Counted from the first letter of the stretch, positions 1 to 13,000 are shown. The stretch: DNA of 64,000 nt from Voacanga thouarsii (GCA_026120185.1 JANUWF010002342.1:4960501-5024500); one strand, 5' to 3'. The notes: a model not told the origin generated them from the sequence alone. Made by a program: numbers and translations.

Positions 1-1911
1 CACTATCGATAGAACTAGATAAGAGCGAAGTTTTTCAAAAGCAAACACTATAGTAAGCAACTTTTTTTCTATGGTAGTGTAGTTTTCTCGTGCATCAGTG
101 AGAGTTTTACTTGAATAGTAAATGGGCTGGAAGTTCTTCTCTCTTTTTTGTCCAAGGACTACACCAACTGCATAGTTATTGGCATCACTTATGAGCTCAA
201 AAAGCAAGGGCTAATCAGGAGTGACTAAAATAGAAAAGTTAGTCAATTGAAGCTTCAATTTATTAAAAGCTTGAAGACAGTTTTCATCAAATTTGAATGG
301 GGCATCTTTTTCCAATAGAGAACTGAGAGACTTGGATATTTTGGAAAAATCTTTGATGAACCTCCTGTAGAAACCGGTATGTCCTAAAAAACTACGGATC
401 GCTATCACAAAAGAAAGGGAGGCAATTTCTCAATGATTTTAATCTTTGCACTATCAACCTCCAAACCATTACTTGAGATTTTATGTCCTAGAACAATGCC
501 TTCATGTACCATGAAATGACACTTTGTTTAATTCAAAACCAAATTAATCTCTTCACATCTTTGAAGTATTCTCACTAAATTCTTCAAATACAACTCAAAA
601 GAATTCCTAAAGACAGAGAAATCATATATAAATACCTCCATTATATCAAAACTAAACCCTCAAATATAACCATCATACATCTTTGAAATGTCCCAGGCCT
701 ATTGCAAAGTCCAAGAGACATACACTGGTAGGCAAAAGTACCAAAAGGGTAAGTAAAGGTAGTTTTCTCTTGATCCACCAAAGCTATGGGAATTTGGAAG
801 TAGCCAAAAAATTCATCAAGGAAGTAGTAGTACATATACCCAACCAACATCTCCAATATCTGATCAATAAAATGAAGGAGAAAATGATCATTTCTTGTGG
901 CTTGATTTAGCTTCTTGTAATCAATGCACATATTCCAACCTGTCACTAGTCCAGTGGGAATTAACTCATATTTGTCATTATGGATCACAATCATACCTTT
1001 TTTCTTAGGAACTACTTTGATTAGGCTCACCCACAAACTATCTGAGATAGGATAAATAATTTATTGCATCGAAAAGCTTAATCACCTTACTTTTAACTGC
1101 CTCCTTCATGTTTGGATTCAACATTTGCTAAGGTTGTACCACAGATTTTGCACTTTTCTCCAATAAGATCCTATGTGCGCAAAACGTTGGACTGATCCCT
1201 CTTGTATCTATAATTTTCCATGCTATAGCCTTCTTATGCTTTTGCAAAGCTTGAACTAATGGTAGTTTTTTCTTATCTTCCAAATCCTTGGCAATGATCA
1301 CCGGCAATTTGTTCCCATCTGCTAAAAAATACATACTCCAAATGGTTAGGCAACTCCTTTAATTCCAACTCTGGTAGGTTCTCAACAGATGGTCGCAACC
1401 TTCCAAGACTGGATTTCTCAATAAACTCAAAAACTTTTGGTTCAGAATCATCCTCATAGTTTCCCACTTGTGCTATAAATTCTTACACAAATTGCTCTAT
1501 TACCTCAAATTCATCCATCTTTATCCATTTTGCAGCTTATGCTACAAAGTGCTCATGCACAGAATCATCAAGATACTCTTCAAGAATACTAGCCGTTAAA
1601 TAAGAGTCATCTAGTACAAAAGAATGTTTTATGCTCTCAGAAATTTTAATGACAACTTCTTCAAATGCACATCTATAATAGCTCTAACAGTAGCAAGAAA
1701 AGGGCTCCCCAAAATCAAAGGAACCTTAGAATCTTCAGCCATATCAAGGATAACAATGTCCATAGGAAAAATGAATTTGTCCAGTTTAACAAGTACATCT
1801 TCAACAATTCCTCTAGCATATTTTATCGATCTATTTGCAAACTGAATACTCATCCTAGTAGGTGTCGGTTCACCTGGGCCTAGTTTTTTAAATGTCGGAT
1901 GAGGTAACAAA
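1..1911 (-). pseudogene. Athila-type Ty3/gypsy pol (PR, RT, RNase H), element X
   Basis: Reading the minus strand from 1911 down, one sees the end of an aspartic protease domain with ILGSPFLAT near 1690-1720, a linker (1128-1467) with LPELELKELPNHLEY, then reverse transcriptase (about 1036-410) with WVSLIKVVPKKKG, CIDYKKLN and a GTFAYQCMSLGLCNRPGTFQ block, then the RT thumb (408-211, FLGHTGFYRRFIKDFSKI) and the start of RNase H to the window edge. The wording of these blocks is that of the Athila/Tat branch of Ty3/gypsy. Frames are broken by several stops. The RT catalytic box, normally FMDD in this branch, reads FIYD at 618-632, so the enzyme would be dead. The upstream part of the protein (gag) continues at 13060, because another element was inserted at 1912. 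The rest of RNase H, the integrase and the 3' LTR lie off the left edge. Confidence 0.9.
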
Positions 1912-2592
1912 TGTAACATCGCTACTAAAGGTAACAACGGAAGCATATCAACACCGGGTGTCGTTGCCCCGTCCAGTTTCCCAGACAAGGGTCTTTATAA
2001 TGGAAACAACAGAGTATACAAGGTCCAAATCTATACAACAACCTATATTAATGGTCACATATACATATATAACAAAAAATCCCATACGTGAAAATTTTCA
2101 CTTCACATCAGTAATAAGGACCATTATAAAAAGGGGAACGTCGGGACCTAAACTGCTATCACCGTGGTATCGTCCTTCTATCCGTAGGTCCATTTAACTC
2201 TAGATCCTACAAAAACGTAAAATAAAAGACACGTGTGAGTGAAAAATCATCCAGTGGTCCTGTGTGTTCTAGTGCTTTATGAAAGAACAGAGTACATAAA
2301 ACTTTTGTGGGAAAAGTAATTCATTTCTTCACTGGAAACAATTCCAAAACTCTCTAAAATTCATAACTCAATCATTTTTTAAAAACGGTGTTTTAGTTTC
2401 AAAACATTGCCCCAATTTTCAAATCACAGGCACTTTTCCGACAGAACCGCAGTCCTTACCTTCAGCACCATGTATTATTATATTGAAATCGCAACCTCTA
2501 GTACTCAATTCGTACGTCACCAGAATAAGTACACCGCAACGTACTTCTGCTCAGGATACTGTAGCATACCTAGTGTACTGCAGTACACTCTT

Positions 2593-2732
2593 ACCAACCT
2601 TACTCACCATAAGCCAGGGGTCCCTATACCAACCTTACTTAACATATGTCAGGGGTTCCCATACTAACCTTACTCACCATAAGCCCAAGATCTCCATACC
2701 AACCTTACTCACTATAAGCCAGGACGACTCAT
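2593..2732. repeat. 35-bp tandem repeat in LTR A (four units)
   Basis: Units start at 2593, 2628, 2663 and 2698, each beginning AC(C/T)AACCTTACT. They are imperfect, with changes such as TACTTAACATATG in unit 2. The other LTR of the same element has three units (10716, 10751 and 10778), the last spacing shortened by 8 bp. Confidence 0.85.
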
Positions 2733-3185
2733 CTCAATGTCCTGTCACCCCATTCAGAGTAAGACAATCCCTAGAACTAGGCCAGGTTACTAGGGTCATC
2801 TGACTCTAACCTGGGTTAGTATAAAGATCAAAGTCTTTGCTGAGTACTCAACATTACCAATACCAACCCCTTCGGACTGATCAGGCCAGAAGCCTATCTG
2901 ATCCCGTAGGATTTTCAAAAAAAATATTTTGGGGTAAAACAACATTTTTTAGAATTTGATCCCACTGACGCGCAAGTCAAATCATCATTCACATAGGCTC
3001 CGCAGGGCCAATCAATTCATTCTCTAGGCACATCAGTCCAATAAAATAATTTTTGGGATCAAAATGTCATTTTTCAAAAGCCAATCTTACATTGAGTTCT
3101 TTTCACATATCATAATGTCATTTTCCAAAACTATGTCAAAATAGGGTAAAAAGTTCTTTTTCACATATAAAAAACGTTTCCAAGA

Positions 3186-3560
3186 GTATTCGGTCATATT
3201 CCACGTGCTCGATCACAAAAGTCATTTTCTAAGGGCATTCGGGTCATTTTATCCATACCCGATTTCAAAAGATTTTCAAAGGGTATTCAGGTCATTTTAC
3301 CCTTACCCGATTTGAAAAATATTCACAAGAGTTCCAATAAGGATATTTTGGTTATTTACTGAATACCCAATTCCAAAGGTTTCCATAAAATATTCCAATA
3401 AGGACATTTGGATCATTTTCCAAATACCATATTCCAAAAGAAACACATGTTAAGAAATCCAAAATTCTAATCCCAAAAGAGGATTAAATTCAAAGTTTCC
3501 AAACACATTTTCATAAAATGTTCTAATAAGGGTATTCCACTCAATTTATGAATACCCGAT
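3186..3560. repeat. Degenerate tandem repeats in LTR A
   Basis: A run of imperfect units of roughly 50-60 bp recurs with the theme (G)GTATTC-GGTCATTTT-ACCC-ATACCCGATTCCAAAAG, grading into CCAATAAGGACATTTGGATCATTTT. The same array is present in the 5' LTR at about 11225-11600. It is probably an old internal amplification in the LTR U3 region. No function is visible. Confidence 0.6.
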
Positions 3561-3820
3561 TCCAAAATTTACCATTTTTTGAAAATCCCAAGTATTTAAT
3601 CCAAAAAGGACTAAATTAACAAAATTCATACTTTAATCATTCATTAAGGTTTCCAAGCCAATTATGAAGTTCATTCGAGCCCAAAATGGCGCAAAACAAT
3701 TCTTGCTCAGATAAACTTTAAATATATTCAGGGATTTCCAAAATGGTATAAAATATAGCATTTAATGGAAAAATGAAGCACACAAGCTTTAAAAAGGTTT
3801 TAGAAATCAAAGGGACTCAC

Positions 3821-5542
3821 TGTTAGGTATTTCAGGCTCGTATCCTATACGGCGCAGTGGAAAATAAATCGAGATACCATCCCAAGACCCATCTATGTGT
3901 GGAAAACAAGACATAATGAGGGTAAAGGTAACAGCTTTTACCTTTGCGTGATTGTCCGAAGAACAAAAATTTCTTCTTCAACTTGAGGCGCGATCCAACA
4001 ATCCTCGTGATCAACCTCCACGTGAGTTAAACGTCTACCCACTATAATCACAGTGTGTGATTATCTCTAATAGTAATCCACATAGAGGAATACTCAAGCA
4101 CCAAAATTTCTATGCTAGCAGAAAAAGATGGCGGCTAGGTTTTTCTTTCAAGAAGAAAACGAGAGAGAGAGAACAAGAGGCTGATTTCGTGTATCTTGCT
4201 CTAGGGTTTTTGTGTCCAATTTTTAGCTTAGCTTTTTTGTGTGTATATTCTCCAATGTACACGAAATTCCCTTACCAAAAACAGGGGATTCTAATCCCAC
4301 TAGAATTTCCTAATTGTAATTGGAAACATCAAGTTCTCATAATTACAATTTGGACCATAAATTATAACTAATTATAAATTGTTCACAACAACTTTTCTTG
4401 CTCGCAATTAACCCCACTATGTTATCAAATAACATCTTGAGTATATAATCCTTGTGTGTGACCTATTAGGTTTCCCAGTCAATTGGTAGCGAACATGAAT
4501 TAATCCAAATATCTTTGAGATTAATAATCTATAATTAATTAAAATTAATCCTATTAATTCTAATCAGGATTGGTTTATTAATTCATCAATTAATAAACCC
4601 ATATTCCCATATCATGAGCGGTATCTAGCAACACATCATGACCACCTAAGAGTCCAGGAAGTCAAGTAGCTTGACATGAACCCTTCAATAACAAACTTCA
4701 GTGCAATCAACTCCTTTCACCATATAATATCTCATTCGATTTGGAGTACGGAATTAGTGCCAACTCCCTCCATAATTAATTCTGGCCTGAATACAATAGT
4801 ACTTGTACCAGGAACCCACTACTCTAGATGTGTATCAATTGGAACTATTTCCAATACACAATTGCCTTGGTCAAGGACTTTCAAGTAGTAATTCCTACAA
4901 GTGTCCGTGAGATATTCGCCCCTACTATTAGGAGTGGTGAATCTTTTGTTGACCCTCTCAACTACTTTCGTTTACCTCACCATGCACCCAATATCTATCC
5001 CATAGGCGGCCCTCAATCGAGCTCCGGAGATTGGAATCAAAGTACAAGGCTCAGCAAACAAAGTGCCTTGGAGATCTCAAGTCTAAAGATACTTGCACGT
5101 TTGCTATATTGAGATTATATCACTGGCACTAAATAGTTATCCATGTGATTATCTCAAAGCTAGGTCATCCAATGAACTTGTTCCATTAACAAGCATCCAT
5201 GTGTTAACTTTGAGTATCTCAATACTCACGGTTATGAAAACCACCGCCTGATCAAATCAGGAAGTCTAACACATGCTAGTCTTAACGCATTAATGATGTC
5301 CTATCTCATTAATATTATGACTAGGGACTATTCTAGTACTAACACCATCCAGTGTAGTAAGAATCTCATATCATGATCTCTATTACAATTTCCTTAACAC
5401 AGTGTTGTACTAGGGACTTTATCGAACAATTATATTACTTAAAGTAAACAAAAGAAACTGTAAGATAAATAATACCTTTTGTTAAAATAAAATGTGTCAT
5501 ATACAATGTACAAGTGATTGCCTCTAGGGCACAACACTAACA
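3821..5542 (-). mobile_element. Solo LTR L1 (1.7-kb copia-type LTR family 1)
   Basis: Begins TGTTAGGTATTTCAGGC and ends GGGCACAACACTAACA, a TG...CA element of 1722 bp. It is flanked by CTCAC (3816-3820) and CTGAC (5543-5547), a 5-bp TSD with one mismatch. The paralogous 5' LTR of element A at 11862-11866 has the uninterrupted site CTCACCTCGTGTCC. No internal domain is present. Orientation is inferred from the related LTR at 54737, which abuts a TGGTATCAGAGCC PBS on the minus strand. Internal landmarks shared with L2-L4 include CGCAGTGGAA near one end and AAATAAAATGTG near the other. Confidence 0.92.
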
Positions 5543-6617
5543 CTGACCTCGTGTCCTGATACCTCTTTTTCCGTTTATGGCCATTCAATCACCGTTTCAA
5601 CTGTTTTCAATGTTCCATTGGCCGTTTACTGATAAACCTACACCAAACATCATTTTTGGGTTAAATCGTATTTCACCGAAAAATAACCGATGGTTAGCCG
5701 ATATCCAGCCGACATGCTCGACGGGTAGCCGATGTGTAACCGATGGTTAGCCGACGATTAAGGAAAATATTCAACTTTCGTTTACGTTATTTTTTCGTCG
5801 TTTGTTCGATTATTTCATTTTCCTTTTTCCATATCCTCTCTCCCTTGATATGCAAGGGATTCACTTCATATTTTGAATTCATTTCATCCAGAATCACATA
5901 ATTAATCATCCTTAAGTCCATCCATTTTTGAACTTATTTTTTCTGGAATTTCACTACTTGACACATGATTTTGATTTACACATAACTATCAATCCACACG
6001 TCTGATTTGGCTCCATGATATACCAAAATGACTGTAAGACTCTTAACTTTAATTCTTTGTAAGACAAAGTTCTAGTTTCTATGACATGCTACTAGGCAAA
6101 AATAGCCCCAATAGTTTTTGTTTCATGTAAGCCATTTTCCAACCAAGTAACTTCCATTTTCATTCTACTTTGGTCATCATCTCATCAACCAAAAACAATC
6201 CTTCAAACTGCCATGCATATTTAGTTCTTCCTCAGACAAAACATTATCCATAAACCTCTTAGGCAGCAGGCATACATAAGCATACACATGGTTCATACAC
6301 AAAGTTCACAAACCCTAACTTTTGATCTAAAATCAAGACATGAAAATTATATTTTCATGTTAAAACTCACACCAAAATAATCACCGTAATGAAATCTATG
6401 GTTTTAATTCTTGAAGCAAAGACTTTTGCCTTGTATGTGGGATCTCTTGGCTTGATTTTGTTCCAAGAACATACACACTTCTTTCTTTCTCTCTCATTTT
6501 TCTTTTTCTCCCTATTTTTCTCTAGCTTTTCTTTCCTTTTCTTTATCTCTTCTTTCTCTATTCCTTATGGACGAATTTCTTGCAAAAATTCAGCTCCTCG
6601 ACCACCATTCTTGGTTA

Positions 6618-6771
6618 AATATTGGCCATTCATTTCTTATTTTCATTAATTGTGTGGTGGTTAAAGCATAGGTGTGTTCCAATGAGTCTTGCATGAATCC
6701 TTCTTCAATATTGGCCATTCATTTCTCATTTTCATTAATTGTATGGGGGTTAAAGCATAGGTGTGTTCCAT
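6618..6771. repeat. 65-bp direct duplication
   Basis: The block AATATTGGCCATTCATTTCT...GGTGTGTTCC occurs at 6618-6682 and again at 6707-6771 with few differences (GTGTGGTGG against GTATGGGGG). About 24 unrelated bases separate the copies. Confidence 0.85.
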
Positions 6772-6812
6772 TATTGGCCATTTGTTGAGCCAAAATATGT
6801 AAATTGGCCATT

Positions 6813-6888
6813 TTGGCCCCACACATCTTTGTTTACATAAAGAATGATGTGTATTTTTGTGATTGAAACACATCATTTGTGGGGCCAA
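6813..6888. repeat. Nested hairpin (76 bp)
   Basis: The outer arms are TTGGCCCCACA and TGTGGGGCCAA. The inner arms AATGATGTGT and ACACATCATT flank a short loop. Both pairs are nested about one centre near 6857. It resembles the core of a small foldback element or MITE, but no TSD was established. Confidence 0.7.
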
Positions 6889-7255
6889 TTACTTAAGGTC
6901 ATGTGGGGCTAATATTTTGACCATGAAGAAGTGATTGAGTGGCTGAAAAACAACCAGAAAAATTTACACACTATTTCACTTATTTATTCTTCCTCAAAAT
7001 TTTCTCTTCTTTTCTCTTGCATGGCTACCATTTTTCTAGCTGTTTTGGATACAATACCGACCCTAGTAGTAAATAATTCCATCATTGTTCCTTCGAAACT
7101 CATCTCCTTCTTTATTTGCCTCCTTTTGCACCGACATTTGCAACTCTTCATCCTTATCTTGTTCTTCCTTCAATTGTTTAGGAAAGCAGGTTGAATGAAA
7201 ACATTACTCATCTTTATTTCTTCGTCTACCACAATTGCTTCCAGTTCTAGAATTT

Positions 7256-8860
7256 GTAACATCTGAAAACTGATAAATTTGCCTTTCTACTAAGGGCATT
7301 TGCTACTGTGTTTGCTTTTCCAGAGTGATACTCAGTTGGACACCGAAATTCTTCCAAAAATTCCATCCACCGATGTTATCTCATGTTCAAATCCTTCTAG
7401 ATAAAACATACTTCAAACTTTTATGGTCAATGAAAATTTCAAACTCAGCTCTATACAAATAATGTCTTCACTTCTTAAGAGTAAACACAATAGCTACCAA
7501 CTCCAGGTCATATGTAGGATAATTCTCCTCATGGGGTTTCTATTTCCTAGAGATATAAGCTATCACATTTTTCTCTTACATCAATACTCCTCCCAATCCT
7601 TCCTTTGATGCATTTATGTTCACTTTATAAGGTTCCTCCATCATCAGCAACACCAAAACAAGAGCAAAACTTAACCTTCCCTTTAGCTCCTAGAAATTTC
7701 TCTCACACTTCTCGGTCTAAACATAAAGAATTTTCTTTTCGGGAGTCGAGTTAAAGGTGAAGCTATCTTAGAAAATCTTCCAATAAATCTCCAATACTAT
7801 CCTGCTAATTCCAAAAAACTTCATATTCAGTTGGAGTCTCGGGACATTTCCAATTAGTCACCGCTTTAATTTTCGTAGGATCTATTGTAATCCCATCCTT
7901 GGATATCATATGTCCTAAGAATGCTACTTCTTGTAGCCAAAACTCACACTTACTAAATTTTTCATACAATTTGGCATTTCTTAACTTCCGCAATATTTTT
8001 CAAATGTGATGTTCATGATCTTGGAGGTCTTTGGAGTACACCAGGATATCACCTATGAATATAACCACAAATTATCTAGGTAAGACCGAAATGTTCGGTG
8101 CATCAGGTGTATGAAAACAATAGGGGTATTAGTAACACCAAAGGGCAGCATTATAAACTCAAAATGCCCATATCACGTGTTAAATGCAATTTTTGGTATT
8201 TCTTCTTCTCGAATCCGAACTTGGTAATATCTTTGCCTCAAGTCTAATTTTGAAAAACATCCTGCTCCCTACAAATAATAAAATAATTCATCAACCATGG
8301 GCAACGGATATTTATTCTTTATCGTTACTGCATTCAACCCTCAATAATCTATATACATCCGTAATGACCCATCTTTCTTCTTAACAAACAATACAGGTGC
8401 TCCCCATGGTGAAGTACTTGGCCAAATGAACACTTGCTCTATTAATTCCTATAATTATTTCTTGAGCTCCTATAATTTTGTAGGTGCCATTTTATAAGTT
8501 CTTGAAATTGATTCTGACAATAGCACCAAATCAATAGAACTTCTACTTCTCTCTCCGGTGGTAACTCCTTCAATTTTGCTAGGAAAAATATCTAAATACT
8601 CATTCATAACAAGAACTTCAGATTTATTAATCACATAAGCCAGGTATCCAGTACACATTTTCCTAATCATCTTTCGGGCCTTGAGTCCCGATATAAAAGC
8701 ACTACTTTTTCTTTCAGCCTCACCTACAAATTCCAATATAGGTCTCCCAGATTGACGAAAATGTACTACCATATGTCTATAGTTAACTAGAGCATGATGC
8801 TGAGATAGCCAGTCCATGCCCAAGATAGCATCTTGGTTCCCTATTGGCAGATATATAGTC
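7256..8860 (-). pseudogene. Gypsy element A pol: protease, RT, RNase H
   Basis: From 8860 downward the minus strand reads the end of protease (ILGMDWLSQHHALVNYR), a linker (YLDIFPSKIEGV) and the start of RT (APTKL, 8470). Between 8470 and 7805 it shows [35 protein letters not shown] and [14 protein letters not shown], then FSKCEFWLQEVAFLGHMIS. RNase H follows with HKSLKYVLS and ends GKANTVANALSRKA near 7270-7330. This is the order of a Ty3/gypsy chromovirus. The RT catalytic aspartate pair reads GD (FIGDILVYS). Many stops and frameshifts are present and the integrase is missing, so the copy is long dead. It lies between two LTRs of the same family, both on the minus strand. Confidence 0.9.
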
Positions 8861-9993
8861 TACTTCAATTTCTCCTACTCATATTCTCATTTATTCTAGT
8901 ATTCTCATTGACTCTAGTGATAGTCTCAGTCAACTGTTGAATGGTACCAGCCATTTTCTAGAAAGTTTAGAACATAGGATTGTCCAAAGTTACAAGGTGG
9001 GGGCCTTCCACATATGGTTCCGCTGCTATTGGCTTAGTGTTATTTCGCGTAGTTCGCCATAGTTGTCCAAAAGTTCATTTAGGAGACATCTGTACAATTC
9101 ATACGGTTTTGCTGGTAAAATGATATAACATAACTCAAAAGTAGACATAAAAGGGCTATAGTGCACATAGTAGGATCATAACATATATTCATTCTCGTCC
9201 AACATAAAGCTAGTACAAAATTCGTGTCCCGAGCACACAGTCATATACACTAGCCGAACAGTACATATCCTACTACATATATTCACATATCATCCTCCTA
9301 CTCATTATCATCGTTGCCTGAGACGGGCGGTCCTAAATTAGTAGAAAATGTATAGGACTTAGCTACATTAAATCCCTTATCTCCATCCATATTAGGGTAA
9401 ACCAAGCCAGTATCTCTGGATCTATTTCCAGTTCCTCCTCAAGCTCCTCGAGTTCAAGAATAGGCATCACTACCTCGGGTACCTCCTAATCCCCTCCAGC
9501 CTCAACAACCTCCAGTCCTGGCATCTATTCCTCTAATACTCCCGGAATATCCCCGCCAAATGCCTCTTCATCATCCTTAAACAACACTGCATCGTTGGGG
9601 ACACTGTCCTCCTTATCATCACCCTAATGGCATGGTTCAATGTCGCCATCAACCTTATCAGAATCGCCACCTACCTTCTCTATCTGGCTATGTGGCGACG
9701 ATGTCCTCTCAGGAGTAAGAGTCCTTTCCAGACTAAGGTCTCGCACAAATGGAGTAATGACAGGTACTATCGGATCAAACAAGCTCCCGGTGAGATGGGG
9801 TGCATGATGGCTAGGGTCAGGTCCTGTCTAGATAAAATGTCCTATCACGCCTGCTCAATAGATCATCCTAATCTTCTAATCATTGTTACACTCATTCATT
9901 GGGCACTTATCCTTATCACTCCTATCTGTCGTACCTCCATAATGAAAGAGTTATATCAATCCCCATGACGATACCACAACTCTATAAAACTAT
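8861..9993 (-). pseudogene. Presumed gag region of gypsy element A, eroded
   Basis: This stretch lies between the PBS (9994-10005) and the protease, where gag belongs. I see no zinc knuckle or capsid motif. Around 9420-9480 the minus strand encodes an acidic run (ELEELEEELE), and the wider 9340-9600 region is rich in acidic codons. At 1.1 kb it is short for a gypsy gag, so a deletion is likely. The plus-strand open frame at 9627-9968 is a shadow. Confidence 0.5.
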
Positions 9994-10005
9994 GATTTGA
10001 TACCA
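9994..10005 (-). promoter_or_regulatory. Primer-binding site of gypsy element A
   Basis: On the minus strand TGGTATCAAATC follows the LTR end ...GTTACA after two bases. It matches the initiator-Met tRNA-type PBS (TGGTATCAGAGC) over its first eight bases. This fixes the minus-strand orientation and marks 10008-13059 as the 5' LTR. Confidence 0.8.
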
Positions 10006-10007
10006 AT

Positions 10008-13000
10008 TGTAACACCCCTATTAAAGGTAACAGCGGAAGCATATCAACACCGGTGTCTCCCCGTCTAGTTTACTAAACAAGGGGTCTTTATAATGGAAAC
10101 AACAGAGTATACAAGGTCCAAATCCATACAACAATCCATACTGATGGTCACATACACATATATAACAGAAAATCTCATACATAAAAATTTCCACTTCACA
10201 TAAGTAATAAGGTGCATTATCAAAAAGGGAACGTCCAGACCAAAAATGCTGTCACTGTAGTATCGTCATTCTATTAGTAGATCTGCTTAATTTCGGATTC
10301 TACAAAAGGAAAAGATAAAAGATACATGTGAGTAAACAATTACCCAATTAGTCCCGTGTGTGCTAGTGCTTTATGAAAGAACATAGTACATAAAAATTTT
10401 GCGGGGAAAGTAATTCATTTCTTCACTGAAAACAATTTTAATACTCTTTAAAGAATAGTTTATTTAGAACTTAATCATTTTTGAAAAACGACGTTTCAGT
10501 TTCAAAATATTACCCCAATTTTCAAATCACAGACACTTCTCCAACAGAAGGTCGGCCTGTATGCAAGTCCCACAGTCCTTGCGTTCGGCACCACGTATCA
10601 TTTCACTGAGACTGCAGCCTTCGGTACTTAATCCGTGCATCACCGGAATAAGTACACCGCAGCGTACTTCTGCTCAGGATACCATAGCATACCTAGTGTA
10701 CCGCAGCACACTCTTACCAACCTTACTCACCATAAGCCCGGGATCTCCATACCAACCTTACTCACCAGGGTCCCCATACCAACCTTACTCACCATAAGCA
10801 AGATGACTCATCTCAATGACCTGTCACCCAGTTCGGAGTAAGATAATTCCTAGAACTAGGCCAGGTTACTAGGGCCATCTAACTCTAACATGGGCTAGTA
10901 CAAATATCAAAGTCCTTATTAAGTACTCAACGTTACCAAAACCAACCCTTTTTAACTGATCAGGCCAAAGGGCTATCTGATCTTGTAGGATTTGGCAAAA
11001 TAACATTTTTCAGAATTTAATCCCACTGACTCGCAAGTCAGATCATCATTCACATAGGCTCCGCAGGGCTAATCAATTCATTCCATAGGCACATCAAGCC
11101 AATAAAATAATTTTCGGGATCAAAATATCATTTTCCAAAAGCTAATCTCATATTGAGAGATTATTTTCCAAAATCATATCAAAATAGGGTAAAGAGTTCT
11201 TTTCGCATATCAAAACAAGTTTTCAAGAGTATTCGGTCATTTTCCCTGTACTCGATCACAAAAGTCATTTTCCAAGAGCATTCAGGCCATTTTACCCATA
11301 CCTAATTCCAAAAGATTTTCAGAGGATATTTGGGTCATTTTACCATTACTCGATGTTGAAAAGTGTTCACAAGAGTTCCAATAAGGATATTTCGGTCATT
11401 TACCAAATACCTGATTCTAAATGTTTTCATAAAATATTCCAATAAGGACATTTGGATCATTTTCTAAATACCCGATTTCAAAAGGAACTCATTTCAAGAA
11501 ATCCAAAATACTAATCCTAAAAGTGGATTAAATTCAAAGTTTCCAAACGCATTTCCATAAAATATTCCAATAAGGGCATTCCAGTCAATTTATGAATACT
11601 CAATTTCAAAATTTACTATTTTTCAAAAATTTCAAGTATTTAATCCAAAAAAAGACTAAATTCACAAAATTCATGCTTTAATTATTCATTAAGGTTTCCA
11701 AGCCAATTATGAAGTTCACTCAAGCTCAAAATGGCGCAAAACAGTTCTTTCTCAAATAAACCTTAAATATATTAGGGATTTTCAAAACGGGTATAAAACA
11801 TAGCATTTCATGGAAAAGTGAAGCACACTAGCTTTCAAAAGGTTGTAGAAATCAAAAAGGACTCACCTCGTGTCCTAATAACTCTTTTTCCATTTATGGC
11901 CGGTCAATGACCGTTTCTACTATTTTTCACGTTCCGTTGGCCGTTTACCGATAAACCTACATCAAACATCATTTTTGGGTCGAATCATGATTGGCTAAAA
12001 ATTAGCTGACGTCCAACTGACGTTTAGCCGACGGGGCCGATGGTTAGCTGACGATTAAGAAATATGTTCAACTTTCATTCACATCGTTTTTTCGTCATTT
12101 GTTCGATTATTTTATTTTTCTTTTTCCACATCCTTTCTCCCTTCATATGTAAGGGATTCACTTCATATTTTGCATTCATTTCATCTAAAATCACACAATT
12201 AATCATCCTTAAGTCCATCCATTTTTTAACTTTTATTTTTTTGGAATTTCACTGCTTCATACATGATTTTGTTTTACACATAACTTTCAATCCACAACAC
12301 TAATTCGGCTCCATGATATACAACAACGATCGTAAGACTCTTAACTTTAATTCTATATAAGCCTTTTTAGAGTTCTAGATCTCATGGCATGCTACTGGGC
12401 AAAAACAGCCCTAGTAGTTTTGTTTCAATTTCACTGTTCATGCTTCCTTTGTTTTTCACTAGCCTTTAACACCTTAGAACCATTAATTCATTCAATTTTC
12501 CTTCAAATCAACTTTAATTCTATGATTTCCAGATACCAATAGCTCACAAAAGTCATGCTTATTCAACACAAATTCACTTCTTCTAATAAAAAACTAGTAT
12601 AATTCATTTTTCCAACCAAGTAACTTCTATTTTCATTCTACTTTAGTTATCATCTCATCAACCAAAAGCAATACTTCAAACTACCAATGCATATTCAGTT
12701 CTTCCTCACACAAAACATTATCCATAAACCTCCTAGGCAACTGGCACACATAAGCATACACAAGGTTCATACACAAAGTTCACAAACCCTAACTTTTGAT
12801 CTAAAATCAAGACATGAGAATCACATTTTCATGTTAAAACTCATACCAAAATAATCACCATAATGAGATCTATGATTTAATTCTCGAAGAAAAGACTTTT
12901 ACCTTGTATGTGGGATCTCTTGGCTTGATTTTGCTCCATAAACACACCAAGAACACAAACATACTTCTTTCTTTCTCTCTCTTTTTTCTTTTTCTCCCTA

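Larger units (their letters stand above)
1912..6563 (-). mobile_element. 3' LTR of gypsy element A (interrupted by solo LTR L1)
   Basis: The segment starts with TGTAACATC at 1912 and is colinear with the copy at 10008-13059 over its whole length once the 1.7-kb insertion at 3821-5542 is removed. The common sequence stops at 6563 (ATTCCTTAT), which matches 13059. Read on the minus strand it ends ...TTACA, like the other copy (GGGGTGTTACA). It lies on the 3' side of the A pol region, so it is the 3' LTR. Removing L1 and one TSD leaves about 2.9 kb, close to the 3.05 kb of the 5' copy. The true LTR start may lie above 6563 in sequence missing from the other copy. Confidence 0.85.
6564..7255. other. 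Non-coding spacer between LTR A and A pol
   Basis: No domain is recognisable. On the minus strand the integrase of element A should lie here, downstream of RNase H, but no integrase motif was found, so that part has probably been deleted or replaced. The stretch holds a 65-bp direct duplication and a hairpin, listed separately. It is AT-rich, and the small open frames look accidental. Confidence 0.55.

Noticed and set aside
1892..2197. 101-codon plus-strand frame as a gene
   Set aside because: It spans the Athila-gypsy A junction and runs through LTR sequence.
9627..9968. 113-codon plus-strand frame as a gene
   Set aside because: No domain, and it lies antisense in the gag region of element A next to its PBS.
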